Assembly (NCBI GenBank): GCA_002067745.1
Contig: MVRU01000009.1
Coordinates: forward strand, 1 to 56,301
Origin: Syntrophus sp. PtaU1.Bin005
GTDB taxonomy: Bacteria; Desulfobacterota; Syntrophia; Syntrophales; Syntrophaceae
Reading direction: 5' to 3'
Length of the DNA: 56,301 nt
Numbering within the stretch: position 1 is the stretch's first letter; each line of letters starts with the position of its first letter. Made by a program: the position numbers and the translations under genes. Below the pieces are notes generated by a model, which saw only the letters and a program-made list of their open reading frames with translations, was not told the origin of the DNA and searched no databases. Positions 47,440 through 55,787 of the stretch are shown in pieces.

Positions 47440-47845
47440 CTTTTATCCTATAGCGGTCGCGATTCCATGAATAATCCAAAATCCTGCAGGAGAAATAAAG
47501 GTCATCGATCCGGGTCAGACTGTTCTCGATCAGTTCCGCATCGGGCAGATCAGGCACGAGACGAAAGGGCCGGTCAATGACGATCAGGGCATCCTGGACC
47601 ATCGCCGCCCGCAGCAGTTTGACCAGGTAGCGTTCCCAGTGATCCAGCGCCGCAATTCGCAAACCGGCGATCTCCCGCTTCTGAAAACGGTTCAGAAGAC
47701 CCACGACGACCCTCTTCGCCTGCAGCCTGCTTTCGCTGAGATGGTAAAGCCGTATTAGAGCAATATTCAGCCACACATTCAAGTTGGAAATCAGGGGAAT
47801 GTCCGTTGAAACAAGCCCGAGGTTCTCCGGATGCCTCTCCTTCAA
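47423..47845 (-). CDS. Degenerate ABC-transporter ATPase subunit (MlaF-like remnant)
   Basis: 140 aa from TTG 47845. It holds the gene position of an MlaF ATPase, and its middle follows that family: ISNLNVWLNIAL resembles the Q-loop/helical region, AALDHWERYLVKLLRAA lies where LSGGxxxRVxLARAL should be, and ALIVIDRPF replaces the Walker B LLLLDEPF. Walker A is absent. The frame stays open upstream to about 47905 but offers no normal start codon or Walker A. Either a decayed ATPase or a re-purposed non-ATPase subunit. It overlaps mlaD and follows mlaE by 44 nt. Confidence 0.6.
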   Translation of the reverse strand: MKERHPENLGLVSTDIPLISNLNVWLNIALIRLYHLSESRLQAKRVVVGLLNRFQKREIAGLRIAALDHWERYLVKLLRAAMVQDALIVIDRPFRLVPDLPDAELIENSLTRIDDLYFSCRILDYSWNRDRYRIKDVSES

Positions 47846-47889
47846 ATCCGAAAGGGCCTCGTCAAGGCGATTCTCATCTTCAAATAATA

Positions 47890-48675
47890 TTAAATGGAGC
47901 TTAGGATTAATGACAGGACCTCAATGACGACGATGGCTATAAATACGTTATTCATACCGGTCAAAACGGCTATGGGAATGCTGGACAATTCATTCGATGC
48001 CGTCAAACCGTATCGAATCGGAAGCAGGGTGATAAAAAATCCGAAGGTTGCGCATTTCAGGATCAGGATCACCAGGTCCGAAAAGTCGGCGGATACAACC
48101 AGAATCCGGATGTAGGCATCGAATGCCAGACCGAAAATCATCCGCGAAAACAGGGCCCCGCTCGCCAGAAGCACGAGGGTGAAAATGCCGTTGAGAAGAA
48201 CGACGGAAATGATTCCGCTCAAAATTCTGGGGACAACGATATAATCGAAGGCGTCGATTCTAAAGACATTCAGCGCATCCAATTCCTTGCTGACCTTCAT
48301 GACCGCCACCTCCGTGTTGAGCGCCGCCCCGGAGCGCAACGCCAGCAGGAGCACGGTCATAAAGGGGCACACCTCCGTGAAGATGAAGCCCATCAGAATA
48401 TTACCCAGATTCCCCGCCATCCCCATCTGTTTGATGGAGTCAAGGACGATCCCCATCAGAAACAGGCCCATCAGGGCGGAAATATAGATGAACAGGGGCA
48501 GTATCTGTACGGCCGTAAAATACAGCTGCGTGATGATGACCAGTTGAGTGGCCTTATTGTACGTCTTGAGGTCAAGGAGATGAAGGATGACCTGCCAGGT
48601 AAAAAAAAGCGTTTCGAATGCGGAACGGCAAAGCTTTAACGTCCTTGTGCCTATGCCTTCAATAAAAGTAACCAT
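47890..48675 (-). CDS. mlaE: MlaE-family ABC permease
   Basis: 261 aa with five or six membrane helices. The conserved cytoplasmic segment RSGAALNTEVAVMKVSKELDALN, normally GxxxAAELGTMKVTEQIDAL, marks the MlaE/YrbE family that pairs with MCE proteins. It moves phospholipid or another lipid across the inner-membrane face of the system. The gene starts the transport half of the operon, 132 nt after the phosphopantetheinyl transferase. Confidence 0.93.
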   Translation of the reverse strand: MVTFIEGIGTRTLKLCRSAFETLFFTWQVILHLLDLKTYNKATQLVIITQLYFTAVQILPLFIYISALMGLFLMGIVLDSIKQMGMAGNLGNILMGFIFTEVCPFMTVLLLALRSGAALNTEVAVMKVSKELDALNVFRIDAFDYIVVPRILSGIISVVLLNGIFTLVLLASGALFSRMIFGLAFDAYIRILVVSADFSDLVILILKCATFGFFITLLPIRYGLTASNELSSIPIAVLTGMNNVFIAIVVIEVLSLILSSI

Positions 48676-48807
48676 TGAATTTCCGCAATCCAGGGTGCCG
48701 TGGTGATGATTCCTCGTCTTTACATGCCCTCAGGCAAAACATGCATTTCCGGAAAAACTACCATAGGAAGGCAAGGAGTGCAAATCCCAAAACGAAGGCC
48801 TTTCAAA

Positions 48808-49497
48808 TCAGGGAACGGAAGGTTGCAGGAGGCAGGCATGGGCCAGAAACAACCCGTCATGACTCAGGCTGATGTCAACATCAAGGAGCCGGCCCCGGCA
48901 GAAGACCCGGGGCGGTGCCGCTGAAGATCCCTTCTGCTGCCGGACAATCTCCAGGTCCTCGAAATGCTCGGAAAGCAGTCCCGCAAGATAGAACCTTGCC
49001 GCCAGCCGGCCGGCCTCGGTATCGGGAGCGCGCCCCCCCTGAAGGGATGAAGAAAGGTAGTGAACATGACGGAAAACGCTCAGGGTATCCGGAGCGTGAG
49101 TAAAGGCAAGGCAGTGGAGGTAGGTATGGCGGTATTCAATCCGGATCCAGCACCTCCCAGCGGGCGTCAAGACGGAACCTGCAGACAGACGTGGAAAGAA
49201 AAGGCCCTGGATGTCCGGAGATTCCGTTCCGGAATCTTCATGGCCTTCAGGGTCTATGGAGACCGGAAAGAGCTTCGGGATGGCTGGTATGTCAGGACAG
49301 GCCTTGCTGATGGCTTTGTAAGCCGCTTCCTTGGCCGCCCAGCAGCACCAGAGCCTCAGTTCCGGGAAGGCGGATGAGGACAGGATGAAGTCCTGTTCAT
49401 CAGGCGTGAAGACGCGGTTGAGGAAACGAATATTTCTGCTCTTCTTTTTTGCAGTGGATTGGGTCAGATCCACGATGTCGTTGCCGACATGAGGCAA
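48808..49497 (-). CDS. 4'-phosphopantetheinyl transferase
   Basis: 229 aa. VGNDIVDL with metal ligand Asp7 and WAAKEAAYKA with Glu57 are the two PPTase motifs. A third block, DISLSHDGLFLAHA, lies near the C-terminus. It converts apo-ACP to holo-ACP and probably serves the variant ACP at 50231-50479. Its start lies 98 nt inside the upstream acyltransferase gene, in another frame. Confidence 0.87.
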   Translation of the reverse strand: MPHVGNDIVDLTQSTAKKKSRNIRFLNRVFTPDEQDFILSSSAFPELRLWCCWAAKEAAYKAISKACPDIPAIPKLFPVSIDPEGHEDSGTESPDIQGLFFPRLSAGSVLTPAGRCWIRIEYRHTYLHCLAFTHAPDTLSVFRHVHYLSSSLQGGRAPDTEAGRLAARFYLAGLLSEHFEDLEIVRQQKGSSAAPPRVFCRGRLLDVDISLSHDGLFLAHACLLQPSVP

Positions 49498-50221
49498 AAT
49501 GCTGTTCCTCCATATGGGCGAGTTTCTGTATGCATTGAGCCGCGTAGTGACGGTGCGCCCTGCGGCCGCTCAATTCCGTTGGTGCCGGTTCAATGACATC
49601 GACCAGCACGGAAAACTTTTCTCCCCACCGGGGCAGATTGCTGTATTGATCCTGATGATCTCCCCGGAGGTATAGGCAAAGCACTTTGCACTCCCTGCAG
49701 CAGTCGATCAACTGACCAATCCCGTAGGAAAAATTCTCCGTGTCCACATGGCCGATCCGGGAACGGCCCCCTTCCGGGAAAATCATGACATTCTGCTTGC
49801 TGTTCAATACGGCAAGACATTGGTCGAGTGTGGACTGGACCTCCTGGCGACCGGCTCCGCGGCTGATCGGAATGCACTTTGTAAGATAACAGACAACCGT
49901 GAGAAAGAGATTCCGTTGGAAATTCGCCCGCTCCGGAACGTTCCAGGGGAGCGTCTGATAGCTCAGAAGAAAACGGTACAACGGCGCGATGGCATAGGTC
50001 AGAATGGCGGAATCGATCATCGTCAGATGATTCGCACAAATGATCCACGGCCCTTCATGGATTTTGAAGAGCTCGTGGCATTTATGGCGGATCCTGCGGA
50101 TGTCCCGGATTCGGTAACCCGCAAGGCGTATGGCAAGATATATCAATGGACCGACAATAAAAACGGCGATTCTGCCGAGAGCATATTGCAGTCTGAGAGA
50201 ATTATTTCCCGCTTTCTTCAT
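49400..50221 (-). CDS. PlsC-type 1-acylglycerol-phosphate acyltransferase
   Basis: 273 aa. An N-terminal membrane helix (about 15-33) is followed by the acyltransferase motifs NHLTMID (His65, Asp70), RANFQRN, and FPEGGRSR at 148-155. It would move an acyl group from ACP or CoA to a glycerolipid or other alcohol. The final 32 residues overlap the PPTase gene. Position directly after ACP suggests acyl-ACP from this operon is the donor. Confidence 0.87.
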   Translation of the reverse strand: MKKAGNNSLRLQYALGRIAVFIVGPLIYLAIRLAGYRIRDIRRIRHKCHELFKIHEGPWIICANHLTMIDSAILTYAIAPLYRFLLSYQTLPWNVPERANFQRNLFLTVVCYLTKCIPISRGAGRQEVQSTLDQCLAVLNSKQNVMIFPEGGRSRIGHVDTENFSYGIGQLIDCCRECKVLCLYLRGDHQDQYSNLPRWGEKFSVLVDVIEPAPTELSGRRAHRHYAAQCIQKLAHMEEQHFASCRQRHRGSDPIHCKKEEQKYSFPQPRLHA

Positions 50222-50230
50222 GAAGAACCC

Positions 50231-50479
50231 TTAAGCCAGTTTGCTTTGAACCACTTCGATTGCATTTCCGATGGTCCGGATTTTGTCGGCATCGTCGTCA
50301 TCGATCTCTATTCCAAAGACATCCTCACATTTGATGATGACGTCCACAAGACGCGCGGAATTGACTTTGAGGTCGTTGAGAATGTGGGTATCTTTTGTCG
50401 CCGTTTCCAGAAGGGCGGGGTCCTTGGCGTAAAGCCTCAGGATGTTGATCAACTCTTCAAAAATCTTTTTTTCGTCCAT
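50231..50479 (-). CDS. Variant acyl carrier protein
   Basis: 82 aa from ATG 50479, behind AAAGGAG. The attachment Ser41 lies in LKVNSARLVDVIIKCED instead of the usual DSLD, so Asp-Ser-Leu became Asn-Ser-Ala. The rest is a typical acidic helical ACP. It is the dedicated carrier of the second fatty-acid-like set and differs clearly from acpP at 25352. Confidence 0.88.
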   Translation of the reverse strand: MDEKKIFEELINILRLYAKDPALLETATKDTHILNDLKVNSARLVDVIIKCEDVFGIEIDDDDADKIRTIGNAIEVVQSKLA

Positions 50480-50512
50480 TTTAATGCTCCTTTTCAATGC
50501 TCTTATTTGTTT

Positions 50513-51790
50513 TTATTCTTCCCATTTCTTAAAAATCAGGCAACTGTTCACATCGCCAAATCCGAAGCCGGCTTTGGCGATAATTTTCAAATCCGGGCAC
50601 TCCACCGTCTGATGCGGAATGCTTTTGGAAAAAGCGGTAATCTCCGGATGGACATCCTCGCAGTTGATGGAGGGATGGAGAAACCCCTTGTAGAGCTCCA
50701 GCACAACGGCAACGCACTCAATGGCCCCGGCTGCACCAAGGCAATGACCGACCATGGACTTTGTTGACTGGATGTAGGGGAAATTTTCCGGACCGCGTTC
50801 TAACGCTCCGGTCCAGTTCTTCACCTCGTAGGGGTCAGCGAAGGTGGCCGTCAGGTGGCCGTTGATGGCCTCGATGTCCTGAGCCGAAATCCCCGCGTCG
50901 GCGATGGCTGCAAGGATGCACCTCTTGACCCCTGTCGGATTGGGGGCGGTCATAGAGCCCCCCATTCGGTGTCCGCCGCAATTGACGTGCCCTCCGAGCA
51001 GCTCCGCGTAAATGCGGGCGCCGCGGGCCTGAGCCGTTTCCAGGTCCTCGAGAAGAAGAAGGGCCCCCCCGGATCCTGGAATAAATCCGCCGGCTGATGC
51101 GCTCATCGGCCGCGATGCCTCTTCGGGGCGGTCATTCGATTTTTTGGAGAGCACCCGCATGGCATCGAAGCCCGCCCAGATATGGGGTGAGGCGCCTTCC
51201 GTGCCGCCGGCCAGCATGCGCTTGGCCAATCCGGCCCGAATCCGCGTCATGGCATCAAAAATGGCTTCATTGCCGGTGCTGCACGCCGAGGAGTTGGAGG
51301 TCACCTGGTTTCCCAGGGCCAGCAGTCCGCCGACACGCGCACTGGTCCCGCTGTTCATGACCTGTTCGACAATGCTGCTGCCCATCCGCTTCACTTTTCC
51401 CGCATTGACCATGGGAACCACGATATTGGCGATGGTGTCCATCCCCCCGATGCCGGAACCGACGATAATGCCCGAATCCCAGTCCACCTCATCGGAATCG
51501 AATGAAGGGACGGTCAGCCCGGCATCCCTCCAGGCATCAACCGCTGAGATTGCTGCGTAGCTGATATTCTCATTCATCGAAATCAGCTGTTCCGGGACGA
51601 AATATCGCTCCCGTATCGCCTCGACACCCTGCGGGATTCCACCGACCTGACAGGCAAAATTGAGCTCCTTCAACTCCGGAATATAGCGAATCCCGGACCG
51701 TCCTTCACGAAGGGCCGCTTCATATTCCTCCAGACCATGACCGTTGGGTGCAAGGACACCCATTCCTGTAATAACGACTCTACGTTTCAT
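50513..51790 (-). CDS. KAS II-like 3-oxoacyl-ACP synthase
   Basis: 425 aa. FabF fold with intact triad: Cys170 (SSACSTGNEAI), His312 and His349 (KSMVGHCLGAAGA). Around the first His the sequence is NGHLTATFADP rather than NAHGTSTPLND, indicating a distinct subfamily, perhaps with altered chain or partner specificity. It condenses acyl groups with malonyl-ACP. Its start overlaps the FabZ-like gene by 11 nt. Confidence 0.92.
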   Translation of the reverse strand: MKRRVVITGMGVLAPNGHGLEEYEAALREGRSGIRYIPELKELNFACQVGGIPQGVEAIRERYFVPEQLISMNENISYAAISAVDAWRDAGLTVPSFDSDEVDWDSGIIVGSGIGGMDTIANIVVPMVNAGKVKRMGSSIVEQVMNSGTSARVGGLLALGNQVTSNSSACSTGNEAIFDAMTRIRAGLAKRMLAGGTEGASPHIWAGFDAMRVLSKKSNDRPEEASRPMSASAGGFIPGSGGALLLLEDLETAQARGARIYAELLGGHVNCGGHRMGGSMTAPNPTGVKRCILAAIADAGISAQDIEAINGHLTATFADPYEVKNWTGALERGPENFPYIQSTKSMVGHCLGAAGAIECVAVVLELYKGFLHPSINCEDVHPEITAFSKSIPHQTVECPDLKIIAKAGFGFGDVNSCLIFKKWEE

Positions 51791-52259
51791 GCAACATAAC
51801 CCCCGCCCCGGCTAGTACACCAAAACAGATATTTTCACCGTTTTCCCGTTCCATACTGATCTTTGTTTTAAGGCTTCCTCTCCGGAAATATATTTTTTCA
51901 CCACGGATGACCACCCGTTCGCCGGGCGATACAATATTATTGAATTCGACACTTTCTACAAACGTAAAAAGGGTTGTCAATTGTCTGGTCTCTTCAAGAG
52001 AATTGTGCTTCTGCTGCATTGTCAGATAAAGCCCGAAAGCCACGACGCCGGTCTGGGCCATCGTTTCAATCAGAATCACTCCCGGGGTAATCGGACGGTC
52101 AGGAAAGTGTCCCGTATAGAAATACTCGTCCTCGCGATAACGGTATGCGCCGACGATGTGATTCTCGTCGAGCTCGATGATCTCATCGATGAACCGGAAG
52201 GGGTATTGCTGGGGAACCGCCTTCAGCACGAGATCCATGGTTTTTCGATCAGCCCCCAT
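51780..52259 (-). CDS. FabZ-like hotdog dehydratase
   Basis: 159 aa from ATG 52259, chosen for GGAGG 5 nt upstream; ATG 52277 is weaker. Catalytic His51 (YTGHFPDRPITPGV) and Glu65 (LIETMAQTG) are 14 residues apart, as in FabZ. It dehydrates 3-hydroxyacyl-ACP. It overlaps fabG-like by 11 nt. Confidence 0.9.
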   Translation of the reverse strand: MGADRKTMDLVLKAVPQQYPFRFIDEIIELDENHIVGAYRYREDEYFYTGHFPDRPITPGVILIETMAQTGVVAFGLYLTMQQKHNSLEETRQLTTLFTFVESVEFNNIVSPGERVVIRGEKIYFRRGSLKTKISMERENGENICFGVLAGAGVMLHET

Positions 52260-52983
52260 AAAGGCCTCCGTTGACATGAATCACCGTCCCTGAAATATAG
52301 GAGGCCCGGCAGGCGAGGAAGGAAACCACATCGGCGATCTCCTCCGGAGAGCCGAGACGCCCCAGGGGGATGCTGTCCAGGATGCGCTTTTTGACTTCCT
52401 CGGGCAGATTCTGGGTCATCGGGGTGTCAATGAATCCCGGCGCAATGGAATTCACCAGGATGTTTCTTCCCGTCAGTTCCTTGCAGAGCGACTTCGTAAA
52501 GGCGTCCAGGGCGGCTTTTTCCATCGTGTAGGGAATTTGCCCGCTGTTCCCGGTATGGCCGACGACGCTGGAGATGTTGATGATGCGACCGCTGTTTTTC
52601 CGGAGCATGAAAAGCCGCAGAATCCGTTTGGTCAGATACCAGCTTCCCCGGACGATGGCCCGCTGCAGATCGAAATCCTCCAGCGTCATACTGTTGATGT
52701 CCTTGTTGATGGAAATGCCTGCGGCATTGAGAAGCACATCGACACGGCCGGCCTGCTCCTTGATTTCGGCAAGCATGGACTCGACCTGGCCGGCATCCGT
52801 GAGGTCGGCCTTGAGAAGAAATCCGTCTTCAATCTCCGCAAGAACGGCCTTGGCCTGCTCTTCAACGATATCGATATAATTGATTCCCACCCGGAAACCT
52901 TCCCGGGAAAGAACCCTGGAACAGGCGGCGCCGATGCCCGTACCGCCCCCCGTCACTATCGCCACTGGTTTATTCGAACTCAT
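52249..52983 (-). CDS. FabG-like 3-oxoacyl-ACP reductase (SDR)
   Basis: 244 aa. Cofactor motif TGGGTGIG at 11-18, NAAG at 86-89, catalytic Ser139 (INISSVVG), Tyr152 and Lys156 (YTMEKAALDAF), SIAPGFIDTPMT near 185. The Asn that completes the usual SDR tetrad is not evident (AIVRGSW where VNLxG is expected). NADPH reduction of 3-oxoacyl-ACP is the likely role. Confidence 0.92.
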   Translation of the reverse strand: MSSNKPVAIVTGGGTGIGAACSRVLSREGFRVGINYIDIVEEQAKAVLAEIEDGFLLKADLTDAGQVESMLAEIKEQAGRVDVLLNAAGISINKDINSMTLEDFDLQRAIVRGSWYLTKRILRLFMLRKNSGRIINISSVVGHTGNSGQIPYTMEKAALDAFTKSLCKELTGRNILVNSIAPGFIDTPMTQNLPEEVKKRILDSIPLGRLGSPEEIADVVSFLACRASYISGTVIHVNGGLYGG

Positions 52984-52985
52984 GA

Positions 52986-53576
52986 TTAGCTCCTGATGAT
53001 TCCTCCCGTCGAATTGCGGGAGTGCTTGGGATAATCCGGGTAAACGATGCCGCTGAAAACACCGGACTGGGCCTTGTTGATCTCCGTGATCAATTCGTTG
53101 TCGACAAAGACTTTCGCATCGCCGATAACCACGCTGGAACCGGAATCTTTCAACTGGGAAAAGCGGCGGATATCCACTTCGTAGCGGACGCAGCGGTTAT
53201 ACGGACGAATCTGGCCGTTGAAGGAAACGTTTTGGCAGCCGAGCGCCCTACCCGCCCCGAGGGCCCCGCGCCAGACACAGTAAAACCCGAGCAACTGCCA
53301 GACGGCATCGACACAAAGACAACCCGGCTGGATAGGATCCCCGGAGAAATGACACTGAAAATACCACGCGTCAAGGCGAATATCCTGTTCCGCCACAATG
53401 CGGCCTTGACGACCGTCGTGGGTGATCGTCAGAATCCGATCCATCATGAGAAAGGGGGGCGCAGGAAGGCGGGCGTCAAAGCCTTCGGGGCGATTTTCCA
53501 CGAGATTACCGTAAGCAAAGGCCAGCAGATCTTCAAGGCTGAAGCTGCCGCGTTCGCGAAACTCCTCATAGGTCAT
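52986..53576 (-). CDS. FabA-type 3-hydroxyacyl-ACP dehydratase/isomerase
   Basis: 196 aa. Close in pattern to E. coli FabA: FQCHFSGDPIQPGCLCVDAV with His76 and Asp90 (14 apart, as His70/Asp84), WQLLGFY, and QNVSFNGQIRPYNR. Begins with SLEDLLAFAYG. FabA both dehydrates and isomerises to the cis-3 enoyl product, allowing anaerobic unsaturated chains. It overlaps the KAS III gene by 4 nt. Confidence 0.88.
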   Translation of the reverse strand: MTYEEFRERGSFSLEDLLAFAYGNLVENRPEGFDARLPAPPFLMMDRILTITHDGRQGRIVAEQDIRLDAWYFQCHFSGDPIQPGCLCVDAVWQLLGFYCVWRGALGAGRALGCQNVSFNGQIRPYNRCVRYEVDIRRFSQLKDSGSSVVIGDAKVFVDNELITEINKAQSGVFSGIVYPDYPKHSRNSTGGIIRS

Positions 53577-54553
53577 AATTGATCCTCAATTTTCAATAGG
53601 GTATGCACCCATGTCAGACCGCCCCCCACAACGCAGACCGCCACGTGGTCGCCGGGGGAAAAGTCGTTCCAGTGCTGGCTCAGAACAGCAGGAGCGCCGG
53701 AGCAGCCTGTGTTGCCAAAATATTCAACATTGTGCCAGTGCTGCTCCTCCAAAATGCCAGTGCGCTCGCAGGCGGTGCGGAGCATCCCGAGATTGGCCTG
53801 ATGGCCGACAAAGCGGTTGACCGGGTAAACGGACTGCAACGCCCGGATGGAGTCCGTCGTCTTGCGGATGGCGAACCCCTGAACCGCATGCCCATCCTGG
53901 CGAAAATAACCCATCCGGGGAATAACTACCTTTTCCCAGGCTGTGGGCTTCGAATCACAGAAACTGGAGAGAAAGACGGCCCCGGAGGACTCCCGCGTTG
54001 AAACCACCGCCGCTGCGGCTCCATCGCCGAAGAGAACGGCGACGGCGCGATCCGAGTAATCCACGCTCCGGGTCATGGTTTCCGGATTGACGATCAGTAC
54101 GAAAGGGGGAAGAGTCTCCGGTTTCATCATGTCCAGGACGTGAATATCCATCCCGAAGCTGCTGCAGGCCGAATTCACGTCGAAGCAGGGGACGTCGATG
54201 TTCAGTTCCGCGGCGACGGTCGATGCCTCCGCCGGTGTCAGATGATCCGAAGCGGAACTTCCCGAAATCACCATCCCGATATCGCCGGGAGAAAGCCCGG
54301 CGCGTTCGAGGGCCATCTGCGCCGCGAAGGCGGCGATCTGTGCGTTATTGTAGTCAGAGGCCTCTATCGCCGCCCGTGGATCCACATTTTTTGTGGAGCG
54401 GATATAATCGAGGGACATGACCGTCCGGCGGGCCGCAATGCCGACCCGCTCCATGATCCATTCTTCGTTCGTACCGATGTCCAGTTCTTCCAGAAAAGCA
54501 TTGCTGATGACATTTTCAGGATGAAAATGACCTAAGCCGTGAAGATATAGCAT
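53573..54553 (-). CDS. KAS III / FabH-like synthase
   Basis: 326 aa. Triad Cys130 (VNSACSSFG), His251 (FVGHQAN) and Asn281 (YFGNTGCSG) intact. It likely primes chain synthesis from an acyl-CoA. Compared with FabH there is an insertion near 45-60 (SLDYIRSTKNVDPR). Starter unit unknown; in a benzoate or cyclohexane-carboxylate degrader an unusual starter would be conceivable. Confidence 0.9.
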   Translation of the reverse strand: MLYLHGLGHFHPENVISNAFLEELDIGTNEEWIMERVGIAARRTVMSLDYIRSTKNVDPRAAIEASDYNNAQIAAFAAQMALERAGLSPGDIGMVISGSSASDHLTPAEASTVAAELNIDVPCFDVNSACSSFGMDIHVLDMMKPETLPPFVLIVNPETMTRSVDYSDRAVAVLFGDGAAAAVVSTRESSGAVFLSSFCDSKPTAWEKVVIPRMGYFRQDGHAVQGFAIRKTTDSIRALQSVYPVNRFVGHQANLGMLRTACERTGILEEQHWHNVEYFGNTGCSGAPAVLSQHWNDFSPGDHVAVCVVGGGLTWVHTLLKIEDQL

Positions 54554-54560
54554 AATTATC

Positions 54561-55757
54561 TCATACCAGTTCCCGCCCGATGATCATATCCTGAACCTCG
54601 CGGGTGCCCTCATAAATATCAATGATGTGCACATCACGAACGAGTTTGGAAATCTCATACTCATTGGTGAACCCGTAGCCGCCGTGCAGGTGCAGCCCCT
54701 CGTTGCAGCAGAAAAGAGCGGTTTCCGCGGCCATGTTTTTCGCGAGGGACGAATAAATCCCTTTATCGGGCGCGTCTTCCATGATTTTGATGGCGGATTT
54801 TAACAGAGCCAATTCGGAAAGTTCAACCTTTTTCCACATCGAGACAAGGGTCTGCCTGGCGACCGGGATGTCACAGAGCCTCTGGCCGAAGAGTTTGCGC
54901 TCCTTCGCATACGACAGGGTCAGATCAAAGGCCCTTTTTGCCACTCCGACTCCGATGGCTGCAATCATGGGACGGGCGAAATCCAGGACGTCGATCACGT
55001 ACTTGAAGCCCAACCGGCGATCTCCGATAATTTGGCCGGGTTCGAGCAGAACATCCTCGAAGGTCACGCCGGCTGTGTTGGACAGGCGCTGCCCAAGTTT
55101 GTCTTCCGGTTTGCCGACTATGATCTTTCCGCCTGTGGGCAGCTGAATTTCCCGAACCCCGTCAATGGGGGACGCCGCGTCGAGGGGAAGGGGAGGAACG
55201 GGGATGATCGCACAGGCCATCAATTGGCTGGAAGGTTTTCCCACCTTGCAGAAAACGGTGAATTGAGAGGCATAGGTGGCATTGGTGATGAAACACTTCG
55301 ACCCGTTGAGGACATACCTGCCGTCTTCCCGCTTTGAAATATAGGAGGTCATGGAAAGGTTGTCCGAACCTGCGGCCGGTTCCGTCAGGCAGAAGGCCGA
55401 GAGCAGCGGGGCATCGACAAAGGGCTTCAGATAGGCCTGCTGCTGAGCTTCCGATCCGTGCTGGGCAATAACGACGTTCGCCAGGTCATTGCACATGGCG
55501 GACGTTGCAAGGCCGGAATCGCCATAGGAAAGTTCCCGGATGATCAAGGCGGCTGATACCACATCGACATGGTACCCCTTGATGGATTCCGGGACGGAGA
55601 TATTCATGATGCCCATATCCCAGACCTGTTTAAGCAAATCCACTGGGAACACGTGCTTCCGGTCCATCTCAAGGGCGTGGGGAAGAATCTCGTTCTTGAC
55701 AAATCGCGAGACCGTGTTCACGTACATCTGCTGAGTTTCGTTCAGGCTTAGATCCAT
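54561..55757 (-). CDS. Acyl-CoA dehydrogenase-family flavoprotein
   Basis: 398 aa. FAD contacts in FCLTEPAAGSDNLSMTS and CFITNATYA, and the catalytic-base region DIYEGTREVQDMIIGREL with Glu383. Full length for the family. Inside a fatty-acid-synthesis-like operon it may reduce enoyl-ACP, or desaturate an acyl-ACP, since no enoyl reductase of the FabI, FabK or FabV type is present. It is 7 nt from the KAS III gene. Confidence 0.92.
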   Translation of the reverse strand: MDLSLNETQQMYVNTVSRFVKNEILPHALEMDRKHVFPVDLLKQVWDMGIMNISVPESIKGYHVDVVSAALIIRELSYGDSGLATSAMCNDLANVVIAQHGSEAQQQAYLKPFVDAPLLSAFCLTEPAAGSDNLSMTSYISKREDGRYVLNGSKCFITNATYASQFTVFCKVGKPSSQLMACAIIPVPPLPLDAASPIDGVREIQLPTGGKIIVGKPEDKLGQRLSNTAGVTFEDVLLEPGQIIGDRRLGFKYVIDVLDFARPMIAAIGVGVAKRAFDLTLSYAKERKLFGQRLCDIPVARQTLVSMWKKVELSELALLKSAIKIMEDAPDKGIYSSLAKNMAAETALFCCNEGLHLHGGYGFTNEYEISKLVRDVHIIDIYEGTREVQDMIIGRELV

Positions 55758-55787
55758 AGCTTATCCTTTCTTGAGAAATAAACGGGT

